Source: Elizabethkingia bruuniana
Lineage (GTDB): Bacteria; Bacteroidota; Bacteroidia; Flavobacteriales; Weeksellaceae
Assembly: GCF_002024805.1 (NCBI RefSeq)
Contig: NZ_CP014337.1
Location: 1,364,001 to 1,428,000 of the forward strand
DNA length: 64,000 bases
Direction of reading: 5' to 3'
The notes beneath the pieces are model-generated. The model worked only from the letters and a program-made list of their open reading frames with translations, searched no databases and had not been told where the DNA came from. Position 1 is the stretch's first letter; the number at the start of each line of letters is the position of its first letter. The translations under genes were made by a program, and so were the position numbers. Below, piece after piece: positions 55,108 through 63,570 of this stretch.

Positions 55108-55713
55108 CTAACCTAAGTCAATAATCTTACCTACAGACTGACCAATCACCTCTATATACGATTTTACATCTACAATCTGTAAGTTATTATTTGAAGCTTT
55201 CCCACCTAAAGATAATGCTGGAACATAACCGTAACATTGACCATATTCTAATTTTGGCATTTTTCCTTTAATTTCTAAAAATGCTTTGGAATCAAAGTAG
55301 TCTTTATGGCCTATAAAATATTCATCAAAAAAGACATCTAAAGTTCCTTGCATTGAATTTAATGCACGGCTCTGGCACTTTCTAATATTTATTATTTTCA
55401 CTCTATTCCCTTCATCTTCAGAGATAGTCCAGTTTTTATTTCCCTCCCATATTAATAAATCCCCAAGTGCAGTGTATCCAAAAACAATCGATGGCTCTAA
55501 AAGCTTATCAATATAATCGAATACAAACTCGAACTCATCAGGATTTATCAATTGAAGAAAACCATCTTCATAAATACCAAATCCCATAGTCTTCCAGATA
55601 TTTATCAATTCATTTGGAAGGATATCCGTAAATTTATTTATGATACCAGAAGATACATCGCTTTGTTTTTTGTAATTATTTATGTTTTTTTCTTCAAATG
55701 TTAATCTTTCCAT
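55108..55713 (-). CDS. Tdi1-like T6SS immunity protein (GAD-like/DUF1851)
   Basis: A 201-residue soluble protein. The N-terminal part has GAD-like marks (L-P-N-E-L-I-N-I-W-K-T-M-G-F-G-I-Y-E-D-G-F, residues 33-54), and the C-terminal part has the T6SS_Tdi1_C region (G-Y-T-A-L-G-D-L-L-I-W-E-G near 80, Y-G-Q-C-Y-G-Y-V-P-A-L-S-L-G-G near 157). Tdi proteins protect Agrobacterium from Tde DNases. The gene starts 21 bp after the Ntox15-type effector gene, the exact pairing expected, so it is very likely its immunity partner. Confidence 0.85.
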   Translation of the reverse strand: MERLTFEEKNINNYKKQSDVSSGIINKFTDILPNELINIWKTMGFGIYEDGFLQLINPDEFEFVFDYIDKLLEPSIVFGYTALGDLLIWEGNKNWTISEDEGNRVKIINIRKCQSRALNSMQGTLDVFFDEYFIGHKDYFDSKAFLEIKGKMPKLEYGQCYGYVPALSLGGKASNNNLQIVDVKSYIEVIGQSVGKIIDLG

Positions 55714-55734
55714 TTTATATTTTTTTATTTAAAG

Positions 55735-57321
55735 TTAAAATAAATCTACATTCATTATTTCATCATCGGGAATATCACTGATTTTTTTTGGTGGTATACC
55801 AAATTCTTTTTTTAATTGGTCTTCTATAGATTTTGCTCTGCCTTTATCCCATTGACTACCAATGGATGAATTTACTCGGCCATCTCCCATTCCGGTAATT
55901 TGATCTACCTTCCCTCCAGCTATTCCATCGGGATTATGTAGGGCGGCCTGTCCTTTCATTGATTCTTTTGCTGCCTCTTCAGCTGCTTGAGGAGACATTT
56001 TTTTGTTAACAATATTATCTTCTATTCTCTTTGCTATTTCTTGTTGTCTGTAATTATCCCGCGCTTCTTTTGCCCTTTTTGCATAATCCTTTTTATCTCT
56101 TTTGACAAAATCTTCTCGATTCTGCAACCAATCTCTAGTTTTCATTTTATTGATTGCATCTTGCTGATCTTGTAGTTGTTTTTTAAACTCAGCTTCAAGT
56201 TTCACATCACCAGCGTGTTTATCACTAATTTTGAAAGGAGGGTTTGCTTTTTTCGGAGCAGGCTTCGTAACAACCTTAGCAATGTCTCCACCATCATGCT
56301 TTGCGAGTTGTTCCATAACTTCTGCTGTTGTTCTTTTGCTGGCAGCTTCAAGCCCCTCTTTAGCTGCTTTTTCTGTGCCTTCTTCTACAGCTTCTTTAGC
56401 TCCCTTTTTAGCGGCAGCTTCTACTCCCTCTTTCAGTGCTGTTTTGGTACCTACTTCTAAAGCTTCTTTCCCTGCTACTTTTGCAGCTGAAACTCCAAGA
56501 GAGGAGCCTCCTGAATAAACGGCTGCAGCAGCATCAGGAATAAACTGACCTACAGCATTTCCTAATTCTCTTGGATTCTTCTGAACCCATTGAGCTCCGT
56601 CGGATATAGCTTTTCCCCAATTATCACCATTGCTGGCCCAATTCCAGGAATCATTTGCCATATTGGTCCAGTTTTCACCTTTACTAGCCCAGTCTACGGC
56701 ATCCGATCCCATTTTCCATAAGGCCTCGCCAGTTCCTATAGGATCCTGACCAACCTGATAAATAGTTTCTCCTAAACCAACAACGCCATTTACAGCTCCT
56801 TCAACTAAGCCTGATCCTAAATCATTAAACCAATCTACAGCACCGGTTACTGGCTTCATCCAGTCTGGTAAAAACTGATCTCTTGCTTTTCTATTTTGTT
56901 TTTCCTGCTCCGCAAGCCAGTCAAAACCTTCCTTTATATAATCGGTTGGCATTTTGCCCTCACCTACACCAAATTGTACGGCTGCAGATCGATCAAAAAA
57001 TATATTAATCTTTCCTCCAAAAATACAATCACAAAAGGAATCTTCCAAGAGCATTCTGCTTCCATTTATTTTTACCCCGTCTTTTGGTTGCTGCCAGCCG
57101 GTAACAATTGTTGGAAGACATGAGACTCCTGTTGCCCATTTTAGAGGGTTGGTACAAAGTCCCATTGGCTTGATATTAAAGAAAGGAATGAAATCCAGTT
57201 CCGAAGCCATGGGTACTCCATATATTGTTGTGTTTTTATTGTTGCTTACCCTCAGAGTTGAAGGGCTGGTTCCTTTGTCGCATGCTAAAAAAGCACCTTC
57301 GGGTACATATTTTTTTGCCAT
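55735..57321 (-). CDS. T6SS effector: PAAR-like N-terminus with Ntox15 (Tde-like) DNase C-terminus
   Basis: A 528-residue protein. Residues 1-115 are a PAAR-like (DUF4280/DUF4150) tip domain: VPEGAFLACDKGTSPSTL, D-F-I-P-F-F-N-I-K-P-M-G-L-C and a terminal C-D-C-I-F-G-G-K-I-N-I. A linker with Trp/Gly-rich repeats and a Lys/Ala/Glu-rich part follow (about 130-420). The C-terminus is the toxin: H462-N-P-D465 (the HxxD motif), GIAGG and G-M-G-D-G-R-V-N-S-S-I-G-S-Q-W, as in Ntox15/Tde DNases. It would be delivered by VgrG and cut DNA in rivals. Its immunity gene follows directly. Confidence 0.88.
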   Translation of the reverse strand: MAKKYVPEGAFLACDKGTSPSTLRVSNNKNTTIYGVPMASELDFIPFFNIKPMGLCTNPLKWATGVSCLPTIVTGWQQPKDGVKINGSRMLLEDSFCDCIFGGKINIFFDRSAAVQFGVGEGKMPTDYIKEGFDWLAEQEKQNRKARDQFLPDWMKPVTGAVDWFNDLGSGLVEGAVNGVVGLGETIYQVGQDPIGTGEALWKMGSDAVDWASKGENWTNMANDSWNWASNGDNWGKAISDGAQWVQKNPRELGNAVGQFIPDAAAAVYSGGSSLGVSAAKVAGKEALEVGTKTALKEGVEAAAKKGAKEAVEEGTEKAAKEGLEAASKRTTAEVMEQLAKHDGGDIAKVVTKPAPKKANPPFKISDKHAGDVKLEAEFKKQLQDQQDAINKMKTRDWLQNREDFVKRDKKDYAKRAKEARDNYRQQEIAKRIEDNIVNKKMSPQAAEEAAKESMKGQAALHNPDGIAGGKVDQITGMGDGRVNSSIGSQWDKGRAKSIEDQLKKEFGIPPKKISDIPDDEIMNVDLF

Positions 57322-57333
57322 AATGCGATTGTT

Positions 57334-57609
57334 TTAGGTGTTAATTTTGTCTGAGGTTATTTTCACACTTTTCATTTTTCTGAAACGGTTTTCCAGTTTG
57401 TTCAGATTTATTTTGGTTTCCAAAATAATTTTGCCCGGAATTTTTAAAGCTTCAGAAATATTGCACTCACTTATGTTACATAGGTATTCATCATCAGCAA
57501 AAACATACCACTCATTTGTATTTGTACTAATATCCAAAGCATTATTATCGTCAAAAAGTAGATAATAACGGTCATTTTGGAATACAATATCAATTAGCTG
57601 AATTGTCAT
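57334..57609 (-). CDS. Hypothetical small T6SS-cargo protein
   Basis: A 91-residue soluble protein, mixed beta then helix, with no signal peptide. I do not recognise it. It overlaps the upstream 280-residue gene by 20 bp and ends 12 bp before the effector gene, so the three are one transcription unit. A chaperone or adaptor role for the effector is possible from position only. Confidence 0.6.
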   Translation of the reverse strand: MTIQLIDIVFQNDRYYLLFDDNNALDISTNTNEWYVFADDEYLCNISECNISEALKIPGKIILETKINLNKLENRFRKMKSVKITSDKINT

Positions 57610-58432
57610 GAGTAATTGCTTTTAAAATATTTTTTTCCTCTCTGTATAATGTACCGGGAATCTGAGCCAAAGACATACACATACTTTGTTCGGACCAGGG
57701 CCATTCTTCCAAAAGATAACGCTCTATATAATTTAGTTCTAAAAGAGTTGGTACGCGTGGTCTGTTTTTCAGAATACGTATCATCGCTGTTACTTTATCT
57801 TGCTCAAAATTTTTTTCATCAATGTTTCCTTTTACATCGATTTGATATTTCCCATTTTCTAGCTCTGAAATTTTCTCTTCCGTGATTATGGGTACATTTT
57901 TCGTTGCAATAAAATTGGGCAGCTCACGATAGCCATTTGTAATTTGATTTTTTTTAAATTCTTTAAAATGAATCCCAGGAAAAAGAAGTTGATAAGGCAT
58001 AGTAAAGCGGAGTGCATGTGCAAGGCGCTCACCGTCTTGCAGAAGCTCTTCTACTCCTTTTATAAAAAAATCTCTGTATTTTTCGTCTCGGTGTTTTAGA
58101 ACAACCTTAGGCTTTATTTCTTTCCATTTTTCCTGGATATCTTCCAGGTTCTGAATATTTCCTAATTGTCCATCCTCATTTAGAGTACATATTATATTTT
58201 CTCTCAGCTCATAAAGATCTCCTACCCATTTATACATTCCGTCTTTATTGGATTGCTTATAAAAGGGCATTTCAACTCTAAAAACTGGAATATTATTATC
58301 ATAAGAGACTAAGGTTACTTTTAGCTGAGCTTCAATATAATTTTCATTATGGAGACCCTGAAACTGATAGCGTTCTTCTCTTATAAAAGCATATGTCCGA
58401 TATTCGCCTCTGTTTTCGATATTAATTTGCAT
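57590..58432 (-). CDS. Hypothetical T6SS protein, possible effector adaptor
   Basis: A 280-residue cytosolic protein, no membrane segment, rich in charged residues; the C-terminal part (NRPRVPTLLELNYIERYLLEEWPW, about 230-253) is the most structured-looking segment. It starts 2 bp after vgrG and overlaps the next small gene by 20 bp. I do not recognise a family. Genes in this position (between vgrG and a PAAR-type effector) often encode adaptors that load the effector, like DUF4123 or DUF1795 proteins, which this does not resemble in sequence. Confidence 0.65.
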   Translation of the reverse strand: MQINIENRGEYRTYAFIREERYQFQGLHNENYIEAQLKVTLVSYDNNIPVFRVEMPFYKQSNKDGMYKWVGDLYELRENIICTLNEDGQLGNIQNLEDIQEKWKEIKPKVVLKHRDEKYRDFFIKGVEELLQDGERLAHALRFTMPYQLLFPGIHFKEFKKNQITNGYRELPNFIATKNVPIITEEKISELENGKYQIDVKGNIDEKNFEQDKVTAMIRILKNRPRVPTLLELNYIERYLLEEWPWSEQSMCMSLAQIPGTLYREEKNILKAITHDNSAN

Positions 58433-58434
58433 AA

Positions 58435-60657
58435 TTACCCTTTATTAATTTCTACATCGGCTCCTGTAATATTTGTTGGGCCGGAAGATGTAGATTTTAT
58501 ATTAGCAGCATTGCTTTTAATATCGGCATCTATTTTAATTCCCGGATTAGCTCCTGACTTTCCTAGTTCGGTGGTATCACTTCCAATAACTTTTATGTTC
58601 AATCCTTCAATTGTAATATCACCACCTGTAGTCAGGGTAATGGAGCTGCTTCCCGTTTTTATAGTAATAGTAGTATCACATTCTAGAGTTATTTCTCCGG
58701 CGCTATTCATAGACAACATGGAGTTTGCACCTCCTCCTTCTTTACCTCCTACATTAATTGCACTTGCAGCACCAGCGTTAATAACACTATTGCTGCCTGC
58801 ATTTACGGTATGATTGGTATTGGTATTAGTTGTTGCATTTCCGGCCCCATCGAATTTCATATTTGCACCACCTTTATCGGTTAGGAATACAGAACCTTCC
58901 CCATCGTGCAGCTCTAGCTTATTGCCACTTTTACTACTCAAACTTTTAACATTATTTCCCTGACCGCCGCCACCGCCAACTTGACCGTGGAACATAGATC
59001 CCATTACAAAAGGTCTGTCGGGTAATTGATGCTGGAAACCTATCATTACCTGGTCTCCAACTTCAGGGATAGACATGAAGCCTCTGTTTTTGCTTACTTT
59101 ATCACTTCCTCCTGCATCTGGCGTCATTACTCTGATCCAGTTTGTTGTATCACTTCCCTCCTGCCAATCGAATTGCACCTGCACCCGCCCCTGATTCAGA
59201 GGATCGGTATTGGAAATTACTTTTGCGACCTGCGCCTCAGATTTTGGCATTTTAAATTCAGGTCTTGGAATAAAACCTGTATCTGCAGCAATAGCTTCGA
59301 AATAACCATTGTAATAACCTCTGGCATCTACTTCATGTGAGACCTCAGTGATCATTAGCTTGGTAAAATAAGAAGTTTCAGTTTTTCCGGATTTTCTCAT
59401 TTCTATATTGGCAATACAGCCAGGATAGAGAAATGGAACTGTCGTTGTTCCGGATGTTATGAATACATCTACTGCTTTGCTTCCTGCTGTGCCTTTCTGG
59501 GAAGCATTGATATCCATAGAGGTAGATGCTTTTATAGGCGCCAGCCTTAATGCTGGTGTTGTAAAGGTTTGTTCGGAAATATTATAGGCGCGTTTAGCAA
59601 TGTCAGATTTATGATCTATTACCGATTTTCCGGTAGTTAATTTTTCATTTTTGCTGCTGTTATATCCATAAAATGAAGGATTTACATGCTGAGCCCTCAT
59701 TTTTATTTTTATATCGTTTATATTGCTACCGTATTTTAGAGTAATAGGTTTTTCCTGTGGTGGGAGTTCACCAAAATGCAGTACTTCCCCATCATAAAAA
59801 AACTGTTCTCCATGGGCCTCCGCCATACGGGATAAATAGTTATAATGTGTTTCTTCGTATTGTGCGCTATAATCCAGATTTCCATATTTTGCAGCGATAC
59901 GAAAATCATAAAGCCCCGGATTGATTCCTTGCTTTATAACATAATCTGCAATACTATTAAGGCTTATAGGTTGTGGACCACCAAAACTTTGGGTATGTGG
60001 AGCTGCATCCAGTAAAGCTGTTGGACTGGATCCCTCTACTACAATATCTCCAAGGCTGCCTTTTTCCTGACTGAATCCTACTTCTGTGATAACTCCTACG
60101 AATGTTCTTTCTGGTCCGTCTTCAACATCTTTGTACCTGAAAACTACTGTAAGACGTTTTCCTAAAAATTTTTGGACAAATTCCAGTTGATAGCTTTCTG
60201 CCTCCTGCACTGCATCATGAGGAAGCATAAGACTGAAAGTATGGTGCTTGGAAGCACTTTGGGTGAGTTTGAAATGTTTAAAATTCTGGATAACTTCACC
60301 ATTGATTACAACGAGTAGCTTTACGACCCGGTTAATTCCCTGTATAGCACTTTGGGGAAAAGCTTCTACATTATGAATTTTTGATGTGGGTTGTTTTCCC
60401 CATAAGTTATCGGTTTGTTCCCCTAGCAAGGCTGTTTTGGAGCCACGCATTTTAGCGTAATTACCTGCTTCAGAGATTCCATTGGCGGCTTTACCTAACG
60501 TTTTTCCAACTTTGGAATTTATTTGTGATAATTGCTCACCAGCTTTTTCAGCTATTTCTTTTCCAACGCCATCTTTTAAAGAATCCGGATTAATTCCTTT
60601 TCCCTTTGAGCTATTAGATGATATAATATTCTTTTTATTATTTTCTTCCTTAAACAT
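58435..60657 (-). CDS. vgrG: Type VI secretion spike protein VgrG
   Basis: A 740-residue spike protein. After about 90 residues of low-complexity leader it has the gp27-like part (about 110-420: LTQSASKHHTFSLMLPHDAV, VVFRYKDVEDGPERTFVGVI, T-H-Y-N-Y-L-S-R-M-A-E-A-H-G-E-Q-F-F-Y). Then the gp5-like OB part (about 470-560: VQFDWQEGSDTTNWIRVMTP, GFQHQLPDRPFVMGSMFHG) and a C-terminal beta-helix with many short G/N/T repeats. It carries the PAAR-like effector encoded downstream. Length and order are typical of Bacteroidota VgrG. Confidence 0.93.
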   Translation of the reverse strand: MFKEENNKKNIISSNSSKGKGINPDSLKDGVGKEIAEKAGEQLSQINSKVGKTLGKAANGISEAGNYAKMRGSKTALLGEQTDNLWGKQPTSKIHNVEAFPQSAIQGINRVVKLLVVINGEVIQNFKHFKLTQSASKHHTFSLMLPHDAVQEAESYQLEFVQKFLGKRLTVVFRYKDVEDGPERTFVGVITEVGFSQEKGSLGDIVVEGSSPTALLDAAPHTQSFGGPQPISLNSIADYVIKQGINPGLYDFRIAAKYGNLDYSAQYEETHYNYLSRMAEAHGEQFFYDGEVLHFGELPPQEKPITLKYGSNINDIKIKMRAQHVNPSFYGYNSSKNEKLTTGKSVIDHKSDIAKRAYNISEQTFTTPALRLAPIKASTSMDINASQKGTAGSKAVDVFITSGTTTVPFLYPGCIANIEMRKSGKTETSYFTKLMITEVSHEVDARGYYNGYFEAIAADTGFIPRPEFKMPKSEAQVAKVISNTDPLNQGRVQVQFDWQEGSDTTNWIRVMTPDAGGSDKVSKNRGFMSIPEVGDQVMIGFQHQLPDRPFVMGSMFHGQVGGGGGQGNNVKSLSSKSGNKLELHDGEGSVFLTDKGGANMKFDGAGNATTNTNTNHTVNAGSNSVINAGAASAINVGGKEGGGANSMLSMNSAGEITLECDTTITIKTGSSSITLTTGGDITIEGLNIKVIGSDTTELGKSGANPGIKIDADIKSNAANIKSTSSGPTNITGADVEINKG

Positions 60658-60826
60658 GATTGTATCATTTGGTGTTTGTATTAAGTAGGTGTAAATCAGG
60701 ATAAAAATTATCTCCTTGTATATATAACGTCTAAAGCGTTATTTTTCTTACTCAAATAAAAAAAGGCAAAATAGCGCACTGCTAACAATGCGCTATTAGT
60801 TAAAAATTCATATCAGAATTTATATT

Positions 60827-61234
60827 TTAGTTACCTGGCCAGATACCATCGTAAGCACCACCACCATAAGTGATTTTTTCAGCGCTGATAACGAAGCTCA
60901 CCAACATGTTGTTGCTGTCGATAGCATCAAAGTCAACTTCGTGCTGGATTACATATCCGTTTTCCCAGTTAAGTTTGATAAGAGTTCCTTCCTCATGAGA
61001 TTTGTTGAATGTAACCTCACCTGTAGTTGGTTTGTATTTACCATTCAATAAAGATTCGATGATGTCAGATTTTTCAGTTGCTTCTACAGTGATTTTGATA
61101 ATCGCGTTAGAAGGATCAGAAGCAACTCTACCTGAAACGTCAGTAGAACGTGCTACGCTGTAGTTAAGTTTTAATACTTTTTGGTCAGTACCGTTGTTGA
61201 ATTTTAAGATAGCTCTTGAATTGTTTGCAGCCAT
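60827..61234 (-). CDS. tssD: Type VI secretion tube protein Hcp (TssD)
   Basis: A 135-residue all-beta protein matching the Bacteroidota Hcp/TssD group: N-terminal MAANNSRAILKFNNG, a central strand pair G-K-Y-K-P-T-T-G-E-V-T-F and V-I-Q-H-E-V-D-F-D-A-I-D-S-N-N-M-L-V-S-F-V-I-S. It stacks into the T6SS tube. Codon use (regular synonymous choice) suggests high expression. It is the first gene of the leftward cargo operon; 169 bp separate it from vgrG. Sheath and membrane genes are not in the window. Confidence 0.85.
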   Translation of the reverse strand: MAANNSRAILKFNNGTDQKVLKLNYSVARSTDVSGRVASDPSNAIIKITVEATEKSDIIESLLNGKYKPTTGEVTFNKSHEEGTLIKLNWENGYVIQHEVDFDAIDSNNMLVSFVISAEKITYGGGAYDGIWPGN

Positions 61235-61399
61235 GATTTCTAAGAATTTAATTGTTAAAAATATTTTAGTGTTTCCTTATTCTTGGTACACCAAATTTAT
61301 ATGACCTTTTTCAAACAATAACGAGAGTTTTTGTTTATTTCTAAAATTGTAGTAAAATTACTACAAGAGTAATTTTATGATTTATAATGCTTTATAGTA

Positions 61400-62056
61400 T
61401 TAATTGAAATCAAAACTTAGCTCAGTTTCACCTGTTATAATACGGGCTTTTACTTTGTGTTTCTCTGCTTTATTTTCTGTTGGATACCAATTTCTATTCG
61501 GGTCTACAATAATAAGTAAACCATTATCATTTCCTAATACTACAAATTCTTCTGTTTTCGGGCCTTTAACAAAATAATCAATTCCTGTTTGTTGAGTAAT
61601 CTGTTGGGCTAAATTTAGCGGATGATCTGTAACTATTCCGATCTCACTGATGTTTAGTATACTTTTAGATGAAAATTCGGCATCGGAATTATTATTAAGA
61701 TCTGTCCGGCCTATAAATTCAACAAGATTTCCGTTGTTGTCATAGAAATAAACTGCCTGTGCTCTCCAGTTATCGAAATTTGTAATAAGATGAGTCTCCG
61801 GATTTCTAATGAGCTCAATTCTATTATAGGCCCATATAATTGCTTCTTCAGGTTGATTAGCAGGAATATTAAAGGCGAAATGATATTTGAAATCTCCCTC
61901 GCGGTCATTTTTTTCAAAAGTGAGAACTGAGTCACCCGTACGAAACGAAACTGAAAGTTCTGTTTTTGCAATAATCTCCAGCTGAAGTTTTTCGGAATAA
62001 AATCTTTCTGTTTCAACTAAATTATGGGTCTGTAAAATAAGTTCAGAGATTATCAT
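61400..62056 (-). CDS. VOC family protein (glyoxalase/dioxygenase fold)
   Basis: A 218-residue protein of two paired vicinal-oxygen-chelate modules: the first (about 1-120) starts ELILQTHNLVETERFYSEKL and has F-H-F/Y-x-E-type metal candidates at H-F-A-F-N-I-P and L-V-E-F-I-G; the second (about 130-215) is shorter. Such proteins isomerise or cleave small organic compounds, or bind them. Substrate unknown. It lies 17 bp downstream of the cysteine-rich regulator, so probably in the same operon. Confidence 0.82.
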   Translation of the reverse strand: MIISELILQTHNLVETERFYSEKLQLEIIAKTELSVSFRTGDSVLTFEKNDREGDFKYHFAFNIPANQPEEAIIWAYNRIELIRNPETHLITNFDNWRAQAVYFYDNNGNLVEFIGRTDLNNNSDAEFSSKSILNISEIGIVTDHPLNLAQQITQQTGIDYFVKGPKTEEFVVLGNDNGLLIIVDPNRNWYPTENKAEKHKVKARIITGETELSFDFN

Positions 62057-62073
62057 CGGATTTATTTTGTTGT

Positions 62074-62697
62074 TTATATTTTCTCGATTTTATAAGTACA
62101 GCGTTTGCCGCTGTCTAATATATATTCTGTTCTTTCTATATTATATTCAGGACCAAGCAGCTGTCTGAAGTTGTTAAGTTCCGATCGGCAAAAACCCTGG
62201 CATTCTGTTGCGGCAGCACAGATGGGGCAATGATTTTCTATAAGATAATAAGTGTCTTCATCTTTTTTCCATTCTGCCATATAACCTTCTTCAGAACGTT
62301 TCCGGCTCAGTATTTTTAATTTCTGATCCAGTGTCTCTGCTCCATTTAAAGCTTTATCATACTTTTGGTAAACAATTGCCTCTCTGTCTCCAATAAGCAG
62401 ATTTAATGCATTTTCTCCTAACAGGTTTTTTACTGATTTTAGCAGCTGTACTGTAATATCTGCATGGCTGTCCGGAAATTTGGCAATTCCCTTTTCAGTG
62501 AGAGAATAGCTGACAGAAGGTCGGCCTACTCCTCCACTTTGCACATTTGCTTCTACAAGTCCGTCTGCAGACAAATTAAGAAGATGTTTTCTGGCCCCTT
62601 CTTTTGTTATGTCTAATTCTTCTGCAATAACAAGAGCAGTTGCCTCTCCTCTCATCTTCAGAAGCATTAATATTTTATCTGTTGGATTTTTTTTCAT
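62074..62697 (-). CDS. SufR-like cysteine-rich winged-helix regulator
   Basis: A 207-residue DNA-binding protein. N-terminal winged helix: L-M-L-L-K-M-R-G-E-A-T-A-L-V-I-A-E-E-L-D-I-T-K-E-G-A-R-K-H-L-L (residues 10-40) and wing G-G-V-G-R-P-S-V-S-Y (55-64). The C-terminus has C157-x2-C160-x5-C166-x3-C170 and C200, a pattern that could hold an Fe-S cluster as in SufR. Such proteins sense iron or oxidation. The motif CAAC-N5-GTTGTTTTAT lies 5-23 bp upstream of its ATG and again at the sodA promoter, so it probably regulates itself and sodA. Confidence 0.82.
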   Translation of the reverse strand: MKKNPTDKILMLLKMRGEATALVIAEELDITKEGARKHLLNLSADGLVEANVQSGGVGRPSVSYSLTEKGIAKFPDSHADITVQLLKSVKNLLGENALNLLIGDREAIVYQKYDKALNGAETLDQKLKILSRKRSEEGYMAEWKKDEDTYYLIENHCPICAAATECQGFCRSELNNFRQLLGPEYNIERTEYILDSGKRCTYKIEKI

Positions 62698-62701
62698 TTA
62701 G

Positions 62702-62720
62702 CAACAATTAGTTGTTTTAT
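62702..62720. promoter_or_regulatory. Candidate operator 1 of the SufR-like regulator
   Basis: CAAC-aatta-GTTG-TTTTAT, directly upstream of the regulator's ATG and downstream of its probable -7 box (TAACTTTG, minus strand, 62733-62740). The same arrangement recurs at 62821-62840. Confidence 0.55.
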
Positions 62721-62820
62721 TTTTATCTGTTACAAAGTTAGTAGTTTCTATTTATTAGCTTTTATATCTGATACCAGTTATTGATAGATATTTTAAATTA
62801 TTTCATTTTATTTAATAAAA

Positions 62821-62840
62821 CAACTTTTTAGTTGTTTTAT
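62821..62840. promoter_or_regulatory. Candidate operator 2 at the sodA promoter
   Basis: CAAC-ttttta-GTTG-TTTTAT, inside a 9-bp inverted repeat (AAAACAACT / AGTTGTTTT). It covers the -33 TTG (62832-62834) of sodA, so a bound protein would block RNA polymerase. Confidence 0.55.
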
Positions 62841-62861
62841 TGTTTTTCTTCTTTTACTTTG
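62832..62861 (+). promoter_or_regulatory. sodA promoter
   Basis: TTG (62832-62834) and TTACTTTG (62854-62861; one mismatch to TAnnTTTG) are spaced 19 bp, the usual Bacteroidota distance. Confidence 0.5.
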
Positions 62862-62892
62862 CCACAGATTAATAACAATAAAAAACAACGTT

Positions 62893-63519
62893 ATGAGTAC
62901 ATTTCAGTTACCAGAACTTCCATATGCATATGATGCTTTAGAGCCTCACTTTGACAGCGAAACAATGAAAATTCATCATCAGCGTCACCATCAGGCTTAT
63001 GTAGACAATCTGAACAAAGCTCTTGAAGGTAGTGATGCAGAAGGAAAAAGTCTGAAAGAAATTTTACCGGAAATAAGTAAATACAGTCCTGCTGCAAGAA
63101 ATAATGGCGGCGGACATTATAACCATCTTTTGTTCTGGAGTATACTATCTCCAACTCCTAAAACTGAGCCTACAGGCAAATTGGCAGAAGCAATTAAATT
63201 GACTTTTGGCAGCATGGATGCTCTGAAAGAGGAAATAAAAAGAGTTGGTTTGGGACAATTTGGTTCCGGTTGGTCATGGTTATTTGTAAAGTATAACGGT
63301 TCTTTAGGAATTACAGGAACGGCTAACCAGGATAATCCACTAATGGATACACAATTGGTAAGCAGAGGATTTCCTATTCTGGGAGTAGATGTTTGGGAGC
63401 ATGCTTATTATCTTAAATATCAGAATAAGAGAGCTGACTATCTGGATGCTTTCTGGTCTGTCCTGAATTGGGAGGTTGTGGAAGAAAACTACGAAGCTGC
63501 GCTTGCAGAAATTAAATAG
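62893..63519 (+). CDS. sodA: Superoxide dismutase, Mn type
   Basis: A 208-residue SOD converting superoxide to O2 and H2O2. Metal ligands: first His in KIHHQRHH (H28), a His in GGGHYNHLLFW, and D and H in G-V-D-V-W-E-H-A-Y-Y-L. The Gly before HYNH and the Gln in TANQDNPLM are the Mn-type choices (Gly77/Gln146 of E. coli SodA), rather than the Fe-type Gln near HxxxH. No signal peptide, so cytosolic. Controlled apparently by the divergent SufR-like regulator. Confidence 0.95.
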   Translation: MSTFQLPELPYAYDALEPHFDSETMKIHHQRHHQAYVDNLNKALEGSDAEGKSLKEILPEISKYSPAARNNGGGHYNHLLFWSILSPTPKTEPTGKLAEAIKLTFGSMDALKEEIKRVGLGQFGSGWSWLFVKYNGSLGITGTANQDNPLMDTQLVSRGFPILGVDVWEHAYYLKYQNKRADYLDAFWSVLNWEVVEENYEAALAEIK

Positions 63520-63570
63520 CACAAAAGCAGCATTGTGCGAAACAATTAGCGTTATCTGTAGAATTTTGTA

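Noticed and set aside
56176-57337. Plus-strand frames opposite the T6SS effector
   Set aside because: Low-complexity Ala/Lys/Glu coding on the minus strand creates long open complementary frames.
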